NCBI GenBank assembly: GCA_020091685.1
Contig: CM034601.1
Location: 8,620,419 to 8,684,418 of the forward strand
Direction: 5' to 3'
Length of the DNA: 64,000 nucleotides
Source: Lutjanus erythropterus
Lineage: Eukaryota; Chordata; Actinopteri; Lutjaniformes; Lutjanidae
The notes under the pieces were generated by a model. That model had not been told where the DNA came from. It made no database searches and saw only the letters and a program-made list of their open reading frames with translations. Of this stretch, positions 12,517 to 23,800 are shown one piece after another. Within the stretch, counting starts at the first letter, position 1, and every line of letters starts with the position of its first letter. Both the position numbers and the translations under genes were made by a program.

Positions 12517-13367
12517 ACTCTTAGAAATAAAGGTGCTAACTGGCACCATAAAGGGTTCTTCGACTTGTCCCCACAGGAGAGTCTTGGAACCCTTTCAGAG
12601 AGCTCTACCTAGAACCCAACATAAAGGGTTATACCTAGAGGCATCAGTGAAAGGTTTCACTCAGAACCTCCTATGAGGTTCTACAGAGAACTGTTCTATG
12701 GTTTGATGGTTGCAAACTTCTAAGAGGGCTCAATCTAGAAACTTTCCACCTTCTGTAGTTCCTAACAAGAACCCACCAACTTTTGACAACTTTTTTTTAA
12801 TTCCAGGGATTTTATCTAAAACCCACCCATGGGGTTCCACCAAGAACTCTTTTATTTTCCAAAGGTCTTGTCTAGAACCCACTCTGGTAGTCCTGCTGAG
12901 AACATTTTTGTATTATGGTACAAAGAACCCTTGACAAACTCTTAATGGAAGAGTTCCTCAAAGATTTCAACAATCCTCTGCAATGTTCTGCAGAGAATCC
13001 TTCTATGGTGAAATGGTTCTCCCTCTTGGGGTTCCATCCAGAACCTTCCCAACCTTCTAAGGGTGCTAAAATGAACCCACTCAGGAGCTTCTATTGCCAA
13101 CCTTTCTATATTCCAAGGGTTTTATCAAGAATACACCAAGAGGGGTTCCACCAAGAACCCTTTTATATTTCAAGGGTTTAGTTCTCCAAGGATTTCCTGA
13201 AAAAACTTTTTCTTCCAAAAAGTGTTCTTTGGATAAAAAAAAACTTCTTAATGGAATCTTTAGTCCTTAATGCTTTCTTTAAAAAAAGATTCTTTGGAAA
13301 CAAATGGATCTGGGTTCAACCTCTGCCTCTCAAGAAGAACCCTTTTGGAACCCTCATTTCTAAGAGT
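12517..13367 (+). mobile_element. Hairpin-unit repeat element, copy 2 (complete)
   Basis: The best-preserved member of the family. It begins ACTCTTAGAAATAAAGG (12517) and ends ATTTCTAAGAGT (13356-13367); the outer 12 bp are perfect inverted repeats. Inside are degenerate ~55-bp units with GGTTCCACCAAGAACC (13144-13159; 5-bp stem, 6-base loop), TTTTAT(A/T)TTCCAAGGG and AGAACCCACC phrases. It has the same orientation as copy 1. No clear target-site duplication and no open frame with transposase motifs were found. The short frames at 12710-13181 translate the units. I infer a non-autonomous terminal-inverted-repeat element of unknown superfamily. Confidence 0.8.
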
Positions 13368-16035
13368 CTATTTTGTCTTTTAAAAGAAGTCGGAGCCTGA
13401 TTATCATGATGACATACTCGCTCTATTTTAGTCCCATTTGATCACCGCGCTGTGAATCTGTCTGAGGTCCTTGTTAACTCAGGAATTTGAAAAACGTTCC
13501 TGCCTTTGTCCAACTTCACTAGCATCACAAAGTTTTTCAGAACACCTTGAAAACTTGGAGCGGTGGTCGACCACGTCGCTGCCACATTATCCACCGATAA
13601 TTAATTCCAGGAAGTGTGAAGTGTGTCACGCTAAAAAGCAGGGTGCCATTTGATATTCATGAGGTGTCATCCTGTTTCAAATGTCCCCTCCGGTGTTAGC
13701 GTGACAAAATGCAGTTCTGTTCAATCCCAGGCCTCCCACAGATCTTAACTGGAGACTCATCACTCATTTCCGGTGTGTGGTCGGAGGGGTGGGGGTTGGG
13801 GGGGTTCGGCCTGGTGTGCAGGGCCATTTGTGCATCAAGGTGAGGGATTGCAATCTGGCAGGCGTTCTCTTCTCCGGGGCCAAGCCTGACTGACCATTAA
13901 TGTCCTGTGATACTTAGTCTTCCATTGGCCGTCGAGGACCATGTGCACAGATTCCAGACTCAAGGGAAGGCTTGTCTGTAAGTCCCTTCGTCGTTAAGTG
14001 TTTTTCTACATCATTAATGTTGATAACCATTTAATTAAATGAAACTGATGATGTAAAGTAAAACTACAATTCTATTTTTTCACCTTTTAGAAGCTTTTCA
14101 GTGGCAGATTTATTAGAAAAAAAAGCCAGAAATCCTAAAAGATCATATCTTTATGTTTGTATGCAATGTTTAATATAAAATTTGAATCATAAAACCCTCA
14201 TAAGATAAGAGTAAGACAACACAATATGTAGAATTCTGCATTCAGCTTCTTGTAAGCCCACCTTAAAGCTCCAAATCTGTAGTTCTTTTATGAGCACATG
14301 CAGTCTTTGATGAAAAGAGCAAATCTCAATAAGAAAATATATATAAATCACAACCATATCAAAACACAGTCTATCACACTGCAGTTTTATTGAAAGCACG
14401 TGTCTTGAATATAATATGTGAAAGAGAACAGTCATAACAAAAAATGTTCATTTGCATTTCTGTCTAGTTAATGTCTAGATAATACGGCCGACAGTTCAGA
14501 GAATGTCATAAATTTTTCACAGATTTTATTTGATTTTCTAGAGTTAAAACAGATCTACCACCATTTTTAGTATTATTAATTATACATGTAATTTACCAAT
14601 TCAAAAGAAGTGTTAACTCTCTAAGGCAGCACTGATGAGCTCTGTTCACATGAAAGTGTGTGATGAGCGTTTTGATTGGTATTTACTCAGAAGCAAGGCA
14701 TCAAGGGAATGTATTATCATTATAAATCATTGGAATGCACAAGGAAAGGAGAGTTTTAGTACCTTATAGCAACACACATAGTTGTGAGTGAAGGCTTGGG
14801 TGGTGCGTGGCGCCCCAGAAAATTTCAAATCAGGCCTTGGCATTCTTAAGTGTGGCTGGGACAGGATAAAATATGTAATAAAGCAAAACTAAGTACGCAA
14901 TTATTTATCTCTAGACGTGAATACCTGGGAAATAATTCTGTAGTGCATCCTCTGAATTTGCATCTGGTTGAATGCAAAGAGCAGCAAGAGATGGTGATGA
15001 TAATATGGTCGACATTTTCACATTAAAAGGTCAATATCTAGAAAACACTGTCCATCAGCTTTGACTGCGTTTGTGCACGGAGCGTCATCCATGTAACCAC
15101 AGAATCCTCCATCCCTTATCCTGCTGAAGTCTTGATCCATCCATCAAGTCTAACGGCTTGATGCTTTGGGATGTCGTGCTGTAGCAGGTCTCTGTAAGAT
15201 GTCTGTGTCCCAGTTTCATTTTGGTTCATTTTCCTTTATATCTTTATCCTTTATAGACACACCCTCCCCTATTCTTATGCCTATAATATCATCATGACCA
15301 TGTTTTTAATATGTAAGCTGCAAAAATACGCTAAAATGGATCTATAGAGCCAGGAGTCTCATATAGTTGTTACTAATGCCTTCTCAAGCTTTGCTTCCAC
15401 TACCCTAGTATCACAGCAGAAGTCATATCTAAGTCCTATTAAAATCCCTTTCCATATTTCACTAAATTCTATTACCAGACTCCCATGAATCAGCATCTTC
15501 ATAACTTTGGTTACTTTTTCCTTTGTTTTCCCAAACGTTCTTTTCACCCTCCTTGAGTTGGGAATTGCAGAGACAGCAGAGGAAATTAGAAATTCGAGTT
15601 CTGTCAACAGATTTGGTGCAAACTCAGACGGCTCCTCCAGCTACTCAGCATGGAGAGCCATTCAGAGAAACAACAAACTCAAATCCATCAAAGGACCAGC
15701 ATCTCCAGAGATAATGAGCCGGATGACATGCGTGGCAACATGTGGCAGCGAGTTTTTTTTGCAATTGAAACTTTATAGAGTTTTGCCTCCTTGGGACTCC
15801 TTGGTGTGAATTGACTGCACCAAACACAGACACGGATAGCGAGTTTCTAAATCGCATGAGATCCTTGGTTTGTAGTGGTCTACTGTGAATATAACTGATG
15901 GAAAACAGGGAATCCAGTCAATCAAAACTTGATACCGACTTTTATACTTTTGGCCATCATCATCCTATGGAATATAACAATTGGCTCTCACAAAGTTATT
16001 TGCCTGGGAATAAAATATCACAAAAGTGAGATCAG
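13368..16035. other. Non-coding stretch, apparently low-copy
   Basis: Bases 13380-14000 have higher GC, few simple repeats and no repeat phrases I recognise, so they may be unique sequence. The rest is AT-rich. No convincing exon: frames at 15359-15607 (-) and 15507-15809 (+) overlap and match nothing known to me. Confidence 0.45.
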
Positions 16036-16039
16036 TTTT

Positions 16040-16480
16040 ATTTTTGAGATGCAGAAGTTGTTGTGCACACTTTTCTTTCCTCTGGTTTTGATTACTGTAA
16101 CAGCCTCTTCTCTCGTCTAAATCAAAACTTTTTTCTAGGCTTGTGTATAACCAAGAGGTACAATTACATCACACCTGTTTAAAATCTTCACATCGGCTCC
16201 TGGTTTGTTTTAGGATTTATTTTAAGATTTTATTGTCTATCTTGAGGTTCTGCATGGCCTGGCCCCAGGTTATATTTTCAATCTTTTACCCTGTATGAAC
16301 TTTTGCACAGTTTGAGATCCCGTGGGGAGTGGTCTTCTGTCTCTTCCAGAGTCCAGATTCAAAACTCAATAATAAGGCTGTCTGAGTCAGTGTCTTCTTT
16401 TGAGTCTGTTCTAAAAGAAATGCTTTTATTGCTAAGAATTTCCTGATTTTAATTGAGCTGCCTGACTGTCTTATTGGTTT
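16040..16480 (+). pseudogene. LINE 3'-end fragment (L2/Rex/CR1-like), decayed
   Basis: Reading across several frameshifts gives the C-terminal signature of non-LTR ORF2 proteins. VVHTFLSSGFDYCNSLFSRL starts near 16046, a YITP-type block follows near 16165, and an SVSSFESVLKEMLLLL end lies at about 16391-16450. In intact fish LINEs these correspond to the region after the reverse transcriptase domain (HAFISSRLDYCNSL, HITP, LKTHLF). No catalytic motif remains and stops are frequent, so it is a dead 5'-truncated copy. The clade cannot be fixed from this piece. Confidence 0.75.
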
Positions 16481-19234
16481 TCAATTTCTAGGTTATTATT
16501 TAAATTTTTGTGCTTCTTGGATTTTATCACTCTCCTGGTGTGTTTTTTTATTTGATTTCAGTCAGACAACTCAAGTTTAAGAATGTTTATTGCAGCAGCA
16601 GAACATAGTCATAGTTTGGCGTCTAGGCTCCGACCTCGCCACTCCACACGGCGTATGTTTACATACAGGTATCGAGGAGTGATGGAGACGTATGTTGAAT
16701 CCCCTGTCGGAGCCTGCAGGTGGATGCTGTGGTGGTGGCGGTGCTGAATGAGCGGGCAGTGACGCTGGTCCAGGTCAGCAAATGTCACTGACAGGCAGAG
16801 GGAGAGCTGGGAGGTTTTGGCAGTTTAAATAGACCACCAGATTGGAGGGGTGCGTTTGGTATGTACTACAGAGTGTGAGGCGTGTCACGTGTGATTATGG
16901 TGCAGCTCGAGTTGACTGCCTGAACTGAAGCACTCAGTAAGTCAGGTTTGATAAGTGCTCTATAAATTATAATTCTGTTATTACAAACAGACCTCTCGAT
17001 CCAGCATACCATAGTTGTGCGTACAAAGTTTGATTGATTGATTTTATTTGATAAATTGAATTAATACAATCCACAACTGTGCATACAGAACTAGAAATCA
17101 TCTGGATATTGCAGTTAAGTCACATGACTTAAAAAATAATAATATTATACAATCATAAAGTTAATAGAGAAATAAATAAAGCACACAGTTCAGAAACCTG
17201 AGCGAGTTGCATTATGTCACTATGATAACTTGTTCAGCTTCCATTTTCGCAGTTGTTTTTTAAATGTGTTCAATGTAATGGCCTAAAGAGAAATGTATTT
17301 CTCCCTGTTTTACTTTTAAGACTGCTTCAGGGTAAGAACACTAGACCTTGTTTTGAGGCCACAGGAGTCTTGAAGAAACTGAAAATATCCTGCAAAATGA
17401 TTTGGACATAAACCAGGTAAAATCTTTAAAAGAACATATAAGTTTTAACTTGTGAACTCTGCCTCTCATGGGGGGCCGATTCAACTCTTTAAAATGGTTT
17501 GGGCCGAGGTGCATTCATGGACTAAAATTAGGGATTAAGTTTTCCTGTGGAATGAGGGTTTATAAGCAACATTTCAGGTGTGTCTTCTCAGTTTTACCTC
17601 CAAAGAAAATGCTTCAAATTATCTGGCTAAACCGTTTACAATCTGTCTGATTGTCTGTTTTTCCTGCCCTGACTTTTTTGTTCCCAGATCTCAGCAATCA
17701 CTTTGGTGACTAGATTATCAGAACTGACAACTGAAATTATGACTAAAACCACCAAAACAAGACCCATGTTGCGATAAACCAGAACAATCTTTTAACAAGA
17801 CTTTGCTGAGGGAAAGATTTCTTTATGGAAAATGTGTTTTTTTTTTTCCCACTGAAACCTTCAGACAGATAAATGTCTTTCAGCTCCCCATCCAGCTCTC
17901 ATTGAAGTGATACTACAGAAGAGAAGAGCTCCTCCACTCCAACTTGTTTTAATTTGTTTACAAAAATCTTGGAATTGGAAGTGGATGGAACAACATAACC
18001 AAAACCCTGTAATCAAGCAAGTTTGGACAATACAAAAAAAGACAAGTGTCTGTTTGCAGCCACAAAGGCTCAGTGATATATTTCGTATTGACTGATCGTG
18101 GAAGCCTGCAAACAGAAATATCCTATTTTGGCTCCCGCTGCACAATAAGTAAGACGTTTCACTTTATCATTTCCTTTCCTCTGGATAAGATCCGTTGAAG
18201 CTGGCACAGAGTATTGTTTATGAATAAGACCAAATCCCTCCATCACAAATTTACTGACAATAATGCTCAAATATTGTTTGTGTGCTGTGTGCTGCAGAGG
18301 CAGCAGTGGCGTCAAATGAAATATTGATGCTCGGCCTTTCTTTGATAATCTGTGAGAAATGAGAAACTGTGAAGAAAGTCTTTTGTCGCTGCTAAACTTC
18401 AGCGTGTGGCTCATTCTGAGGAAAGCTGCACCTGTAATTAGATGAGCTGTTTTAGAGGTTCTGATGCCTTAAAGAATTTAGTCAGATTTTTTTTAAATCT
18501 TTGTGCCTCGGAGATGTTAAAATTTAGGACAAAAGGAAGGGAGACAAAAACAAACATAATAAATCATTCACAGCAGATTTTAAACTACATAAAAATCACA
18601 CCGAGGCGAAGTCAGTTGCTTAGAATGTATCATTTTTCTGCTGCTTTGTGTGTGTGAGTGCACAGATGTGGCCACCTCTGCAGCGTGTAAATGCCCTTGA
18701 CAGCAAAGGCTGTTTAGGAATGCTGAACAGCAAAGCTTGTTATACCACCATTCTCTCCCTGCAATCATTTCATGATTGCCACTGATAGAACACACATCAC
18801 ACACATACAGTAAGTAATGTGTGTGTGGAGGGATGGAAATGAAGCCTTAAGAAAGACAGAGCTTTATGTATTTATGCCACCCCGGTCGGTTACATAACTC
18901 TCATCTTATGACGAGAGTCTACGGAAGTGATGCTGCTGAATGGTCTGTACTTATTTTTCCTCTGTAGATGAAAAGGTCAACTGTAACTTGTTGATGGGCA
19001 GCTTGAGATAGCAGGGAAAAGAGGCAGACTTTTATATATGTAACACATCGGGAAATTCTTCTATTTCATGTTGTACCAGTGACATGTGGCGAAATCTTTG
19101 GCCAGATGGGTAGTGACCAAACAACGTGGCCAATACGTCCTCATACTTAAACGACAGAATAGGCTGATGATCAGTTTAGCCCAAAACGACATGTTTTACC
19201 AGTGGAAAGTAACGGCAGCAACAGGCACACCAGA
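16481..19234. other. Non-coding stretch, no gene seen
   Basis: Bases 16600-16960 are locally GC-rich with GGTGGTGG- and AGGCAGAGG-type phrases and may be part of a retroelement, but I cannot show it. Bases 17030-17420 hold AT-rich sequence with a TTGATTGATTGA start. The remainder is unrecognised. Confidence 0.45.
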
Positions 19235-19990
19235 CTTTGCAATTTACAGACGCTTTTATCCAAAATTACATACATCTGAGAGCTGATTCAACACAAGCAA
19301 GGATTCAGTCAGGAAAGAACAACACCAGTGATCAGTGAAGCAAAGTTCAAGTCTGGAGGATGTAGGGGCCCACAGGCAGTGCAAGTGTTAATGCTTAGAG
19401 TGCATAAGATGGATTGGATTTTTTTCTTTTTTTTTAGATATCTTGTGCATTTCATCAAGTACAAAGGTGTGCAAAAAAGAGCTGGGTCTTAAGGGTTTGG
19501 GTCGCCTCACCTAATCATTGCGGAGCCACATAATGGAAGAGTCAAGCTAGCAAGCTTGGGCCCTGTCGTGGTGGTTGAATCAGGCATCTTTCATTGGCAG
19601 AGCGTAGTGAACAGGAGGGAGCGTAGACCTGAATGAGGCAGTTTAGGTGGGTGGGAGCTATTTTGGCTGCTGTTTTGTAGGCAAGTGTCAGGGTTTGAAT
19701 TTGATGCGGAAGCCAGTGGAGCGATCTGAGCTGCGGGGCGACATGCGCTATTTTGGGCTGATTCGAAAACCAGACATGCCACCATGTTCTGGATCATTTG
19801 TGGAGATCTGAACGTGTACGTGGGGAGGCCTGCCAGTAAGGAGTTGCAGTAGTCAGTGTGTGATATTACGAGATCCTGAACCTGGAGTTGTGCTGCATGT
19901 TCAGATAGGTAGTGTCTGTTCTTCCTGATGTAGTACAGGGAGAACTGACATGAACGAACAATTGAGGCCACATGGACCTTTAATACCATA
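19235..19990 (-). pseudogene. LINE 3'-end fragment (L2-like) with its 3' tail
   Basis: On the minus strand the frame starting at 19989 reads CQFSLYYIRKNRHYLSEHAA, then DYCNSLLAGLP (residues 46-56) and IQNMVACLVF, the standard C-terminal segment of fish L2-like ORF2. A frameshift follows, after which another frame gives a degraded LAYKTA-like block and a CSLRSANER-like end near 19600. Farther on, 19239-19270 reads on the plus strand GCAATTTACAGACGCTTTTATCC, the reverse complement of the familiar L2 3' tail (GGATAAAAGCGTCTG). So the 3' end lies at the low coordinate. It is truncated and inactive. About 300 bases between the coding part and the tail are untranslated or inserted sequence. Confidence 0.82.
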
Positions 19991-22900
19991 ATATCATATT
20001 ACATAAGTCATAACTTGTGACATTACACACATGGTTCATGATTTGGTTAAGTTTAGGCACAAAAACAACTTGGTTAGGTTTAGGAAAAGTGTGGAAATTA
20101 TTATTATTATCATTATTATTCTTGTTATGTTATCTTTTAGTAGACGCCACTGGTCTTGAAAAACCTGGTTGCCATCACAATGTGATTTATTAAGAAACAA
20201 ACTAATTAGCAAACTCCCAGCAGCTGCTCATACACAACCAGGTCTGTAACAGGTGCACTGCTAGGTGGGCCGAGAAGGGTGCGGTATGCAGTGAGAAGGA
20301 GTGGATATCACATGAAACAGCCATAGACTGCAGGGCTGAGGCACGGTCGGCCTGTGCTTCAACATTGATCATTCAGCACAGTGAGAACCGACTCCGCATG
20401 CCCAAATCTACAAAAACGCTGGCCATCGGGCAGACTGGGGCACAGAGAGCTTCTGCCTCAGCTCTCAGGAAAGGTAGTTTTTAGGAGCAAGTTGGGCAAA
20501 CTATACTTTTAAAACAAATATTCTGACTACTTTTACTGCAGAATGTGTAATATAAAATGAAAATTTAAAATAAAATTAATAAAACTGTGATTATGAATAA
20601 ATGATAAATAGATACAGCTATCATGTAAGCTCAACATTTCTTTTTTATCTTTGGTGAGGCACTGCCTCCCCTGACTGCACATCACTTTGTTGTATTATCC
20701 TGTAAAGCCATTATATGGTGATATAAGCTTCCCCTAATGGCACCTAGAGAACAGCCGTTTTCCACTTTAGCAAAGAAATGGTATATAACATGTAGCCGTT
20801 GTTTTCACTATTCTTCAAGTGACAGCGGTGGATCCACCTTGCTTGATATTGTGCTTTGGGAATTTGAGACTGTTTGGGCCCCTGGGGGGGTTTGGGTCCC
20901 CAGGGCAGTTGCCTGCTTTGGCTGGTTGGTAATCCAGTCATGTAGTACTGATATCCAAACAGTCACAGTGCTTTACAGTAGAGGATTAAATGAAAAGGAC
21001 ATTAATGGGAAATGATAAAACAACAAAAGCAGATCAGATAAAACAGATTAACGAGTCTAAATTAATAACTTAAAATATCAAATTCGGTCTTCCACCTTAT
21101 TCTTTTTTCCCCCCCGTTTCCGCTCAACCATATAAACGTTGAGCTCCCTCGAGAAAACCATGTGTGGCGTTACAACGGAGACGCCCAAACCGTGGATATC
21201 TTTGCAGGCGATCTCTGTTTATTTATGACAGATAGAGGTAAATAACAAAATCCTGTGGTGGAACGTGATCATGTAACCGGAGCCCGTCTCCTGTGGAGTA
21301 AACCAGCAAAAAAGGCAGGAACGCTGCATTCAGTACAGAGCATTAAAACACAGAAAACATACCAGACAGAAAGAGGTAAATAACAAATCCTCCGGTCAAT
21401 TGTGATCATGTAACTGGAGCCACTACACCACAGGCATCATCTCAGGTCACAGCAGCATTATGGTTACCCTCATGGGGTTGTATATGTACTACTTATCATA
21501 TTACATAACTGCCTCTGTATCGGATTATAACTGGTTTTAGTAATAACTTAATAATTAATAATAGCTCTGAAAGATTAAGTATACAAAATATAAATGGCGA
21601 GCAGACATTCAAGTGTACAGCTGTTATAGAATTCATTAAAAAAAACTATTATATATACAAATTATTACAAAAGACAAAGAAGACAAACCAGCTTGTTTCC
21701 ATGAAGCACATTCTCATCTCATTAAATTGCCTTCCTTCTGCATCAACTTTTCTTTTCTTTGGCATTTTGTTAGGCTCCTGCTATTAACTCTACAACCTCT
21801 AACCACAATATGGGGATGCGTCCTGGGACATGTAATTTATGTACACCCTACTTCCATTATGCAGCATATTGTATTGCACACATTATATTCTTCGCAACTC
21901 TGGGTGGGGGCACATAAAATGAGGTACCGGGCCAAAATTCGACCCATGTGTCCTACATAATTTAAATGTCACATATCAGCATGCTACACAATACGTTAGA
22001 GCTAGCAGGTAAACTTATGAACGTGATTTAACGGAACTAAAACACAGAAATGTCTATGAACAAACACTGTATGGCAGGGGTCATGGCAAAATCAGATTGG
22101 TTAAGGCAAATAGTGGAAGTCAGCTGAAATATAGAGTCAACAACACAGAAAGTAAGCACTAATGTGAACAAACACTGACAGTGTAATCTCCCTGATTAAA
22201 AAAAAGGAACAGCTAAGCACCATTTGTCAGTTTCTTATTCCCATAAATAAGCGTAAGTGGCATTAAAAATGTATTAAAGGTTTTAACTTGATGTAAGTTG
22301 AAGACACCTTGTTATCTGTGCTCTGTGTTTCCTTTAATGTATGTGTTCATTACATGTGCAAGGCAAATTCTCAGGGGAGCAATATAAGCTTTCAGTCCAG
22401 CTGCATTTCATTCTGCTCCAAATCCACGTTGGATACAGAACAAGTATATCACCCTCTGCAGCTAACAAGACCCCTCAGCCCTTGACCTGTGGATCTATAG
22501 AGAAAGTGTCTGAGGCTCAGCAGTAGTCGAGGGCGGCCACAGTTTTCCCAGCGCAGCTGACAATGTCATGGCTTTCTGTGCCTGCTGCTGAGGGCAGGCC
22601 GGCGCAGTCAGCGGCGCCATAAATGTCACTCCATCTTTGATGGGCCCTCCCGTGGATCGATGCCAATATGTAGCGTACCTCTCTGCAGCCACCTAACCCC
22701 CATCTGTCCATCCATCCATTCATTCATTCAACCATCTATTCGTCCTCCCCCTCTCTGTCCCTCCTCCCTCCTCCTTCTTTCCTTTCATCTTTGTCCATTT
22801 ATATCCATTCCTCTTCTCCTTCTCGTCGGCAGCCGGTCTCAGCTCCTCCCTCCTCTGAACCGCTCATTGTTTCTCATGCATATGTGTCAGAGATTTATTG

Positions 22901-22998
22901 TGTGTGTTTGTTGCTGCTTACTAGCTAATTCAATCAGAAAACAATCTGTGTACATACAATCATAACATGAACCTGAACACAATCACGCACATAAACCG
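19991..22998. other. Non-coding stretch with repeat pieces
   Basis: Bases 20030-20095 carry a TTTGGTTAAGTTTAGGCAC..TTGGTTAGGTTTAGGAAAAG phrase typical of fish repeats; a related phrase lies near 45018-45090. A TTA-rich tract is at 20098-20128. A 58-bp direct repeat at 21227/21365 is listed separately. An imperfect CCAT/CATT tract is at 22705-22731. No coding evidence. Confidence 0.5.
21227..21422 (+). repeat. Direct repeat of ~58 bp, spacing 138 bp
   Basis: GACAGA(T/A)AGAGGTAAATAAC begins at 21227 and at 21365. Both copies continue through AAATCCT..GG..GTGATCATGTAAC(C/T)GGAGCC. This is consistent with a local tandem duplication of ~138 bp, or a repeat element with an internal reiteration. 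Confidence 0.75.
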
Positions 22999-23800
22999 AC
23001 ACTCTTTAGTAACTAAGCGTTCCAGAAGTGTTCCTCCTGAAGGGCTGAGGTTCTGAAGAGTCCCTTTTTTCGAAGAAAGGGTTTGTTAGGGGTAAGAAAG
23101 AAAGAATTCTTCAAGGATTCATGGAATCCTTGAAAAACTCCTTCATCGTATCGCAATATAAAGAGGTTCTCTGTAGAACCATCAGGCTGCGTTCTCATTA
23201 AAGCTCTTGGAATAGAAGAGGATTCACTAGATAACCCTTTGATTGTGTTCTAGATAAAACTCTTGGAATACAAAATGGTTTTTGCTAGAACCCTCTGGGT
23301 AAGTTCCAGATGACACCTTTGGAAAATAAAAATGTTCTCAGTAGAACCCTCTGGATGAGTTCTAGATAAAACCTTTGAAATATGAAAATGTTCTCTGTAG
23401 AACCCCCTGAGTGTGTTCTATTTAAAACCCTCGGAATATAAAAGGGTTCTAGTAGAACCGTCTTGGCGGGTGCTAGATAAAACCTTGGGTGGGTTCTTGT
23501 TAGCAACCATGGAGGGTGCTAAAGTTCTAGATAGAACCCCCAGAGGGCGATCTAGGTGGTCCCATGACACCAAAGAAGAGTTCTCTTTAGAGCCACCCAT
23601 AGGGGCTTCTGGGTGAAACCAGATTCTAGGTATAACCCTTTATGTTGGGTTCTAGGAAGATCTCTCCAAAAGGGTTCCAAGTGGAACCTTTGTAAAGGAT
23701 TCTCCTTTGGGGACAAGATTGATGTGATTAGTTTGATGTAGGAACTACTTTCTTTTTGCAGTAGAATCCACCAGAACCTCTTTCTTTCTTCTAGAATGGA
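22999..23800 (-). mobile_element. Hairpin-unit repeat element, copy 3 (inverted)
   Basis: The units are the reverse complement of those in copies 1 and 2: GGTTCTCTGTAGAACC(C)CC, GAGTTCTAGATAAAACC and TTTGGAATATAAAA, with a period near 58 bases from 23160 to 23560. The left end CACTCTTTAGTAACTAAGCGTTCC (22999) is a degraded form of the family end. The right end near 23800 is less certain. Minus-strand frames here (23285-23506, 23552-23827) are repeat translations. A short GTGAACTGTCCCTTTAAGA phrase just outside (23867-23885) belongs to a different common fish repeat. Confidence 0.75.
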
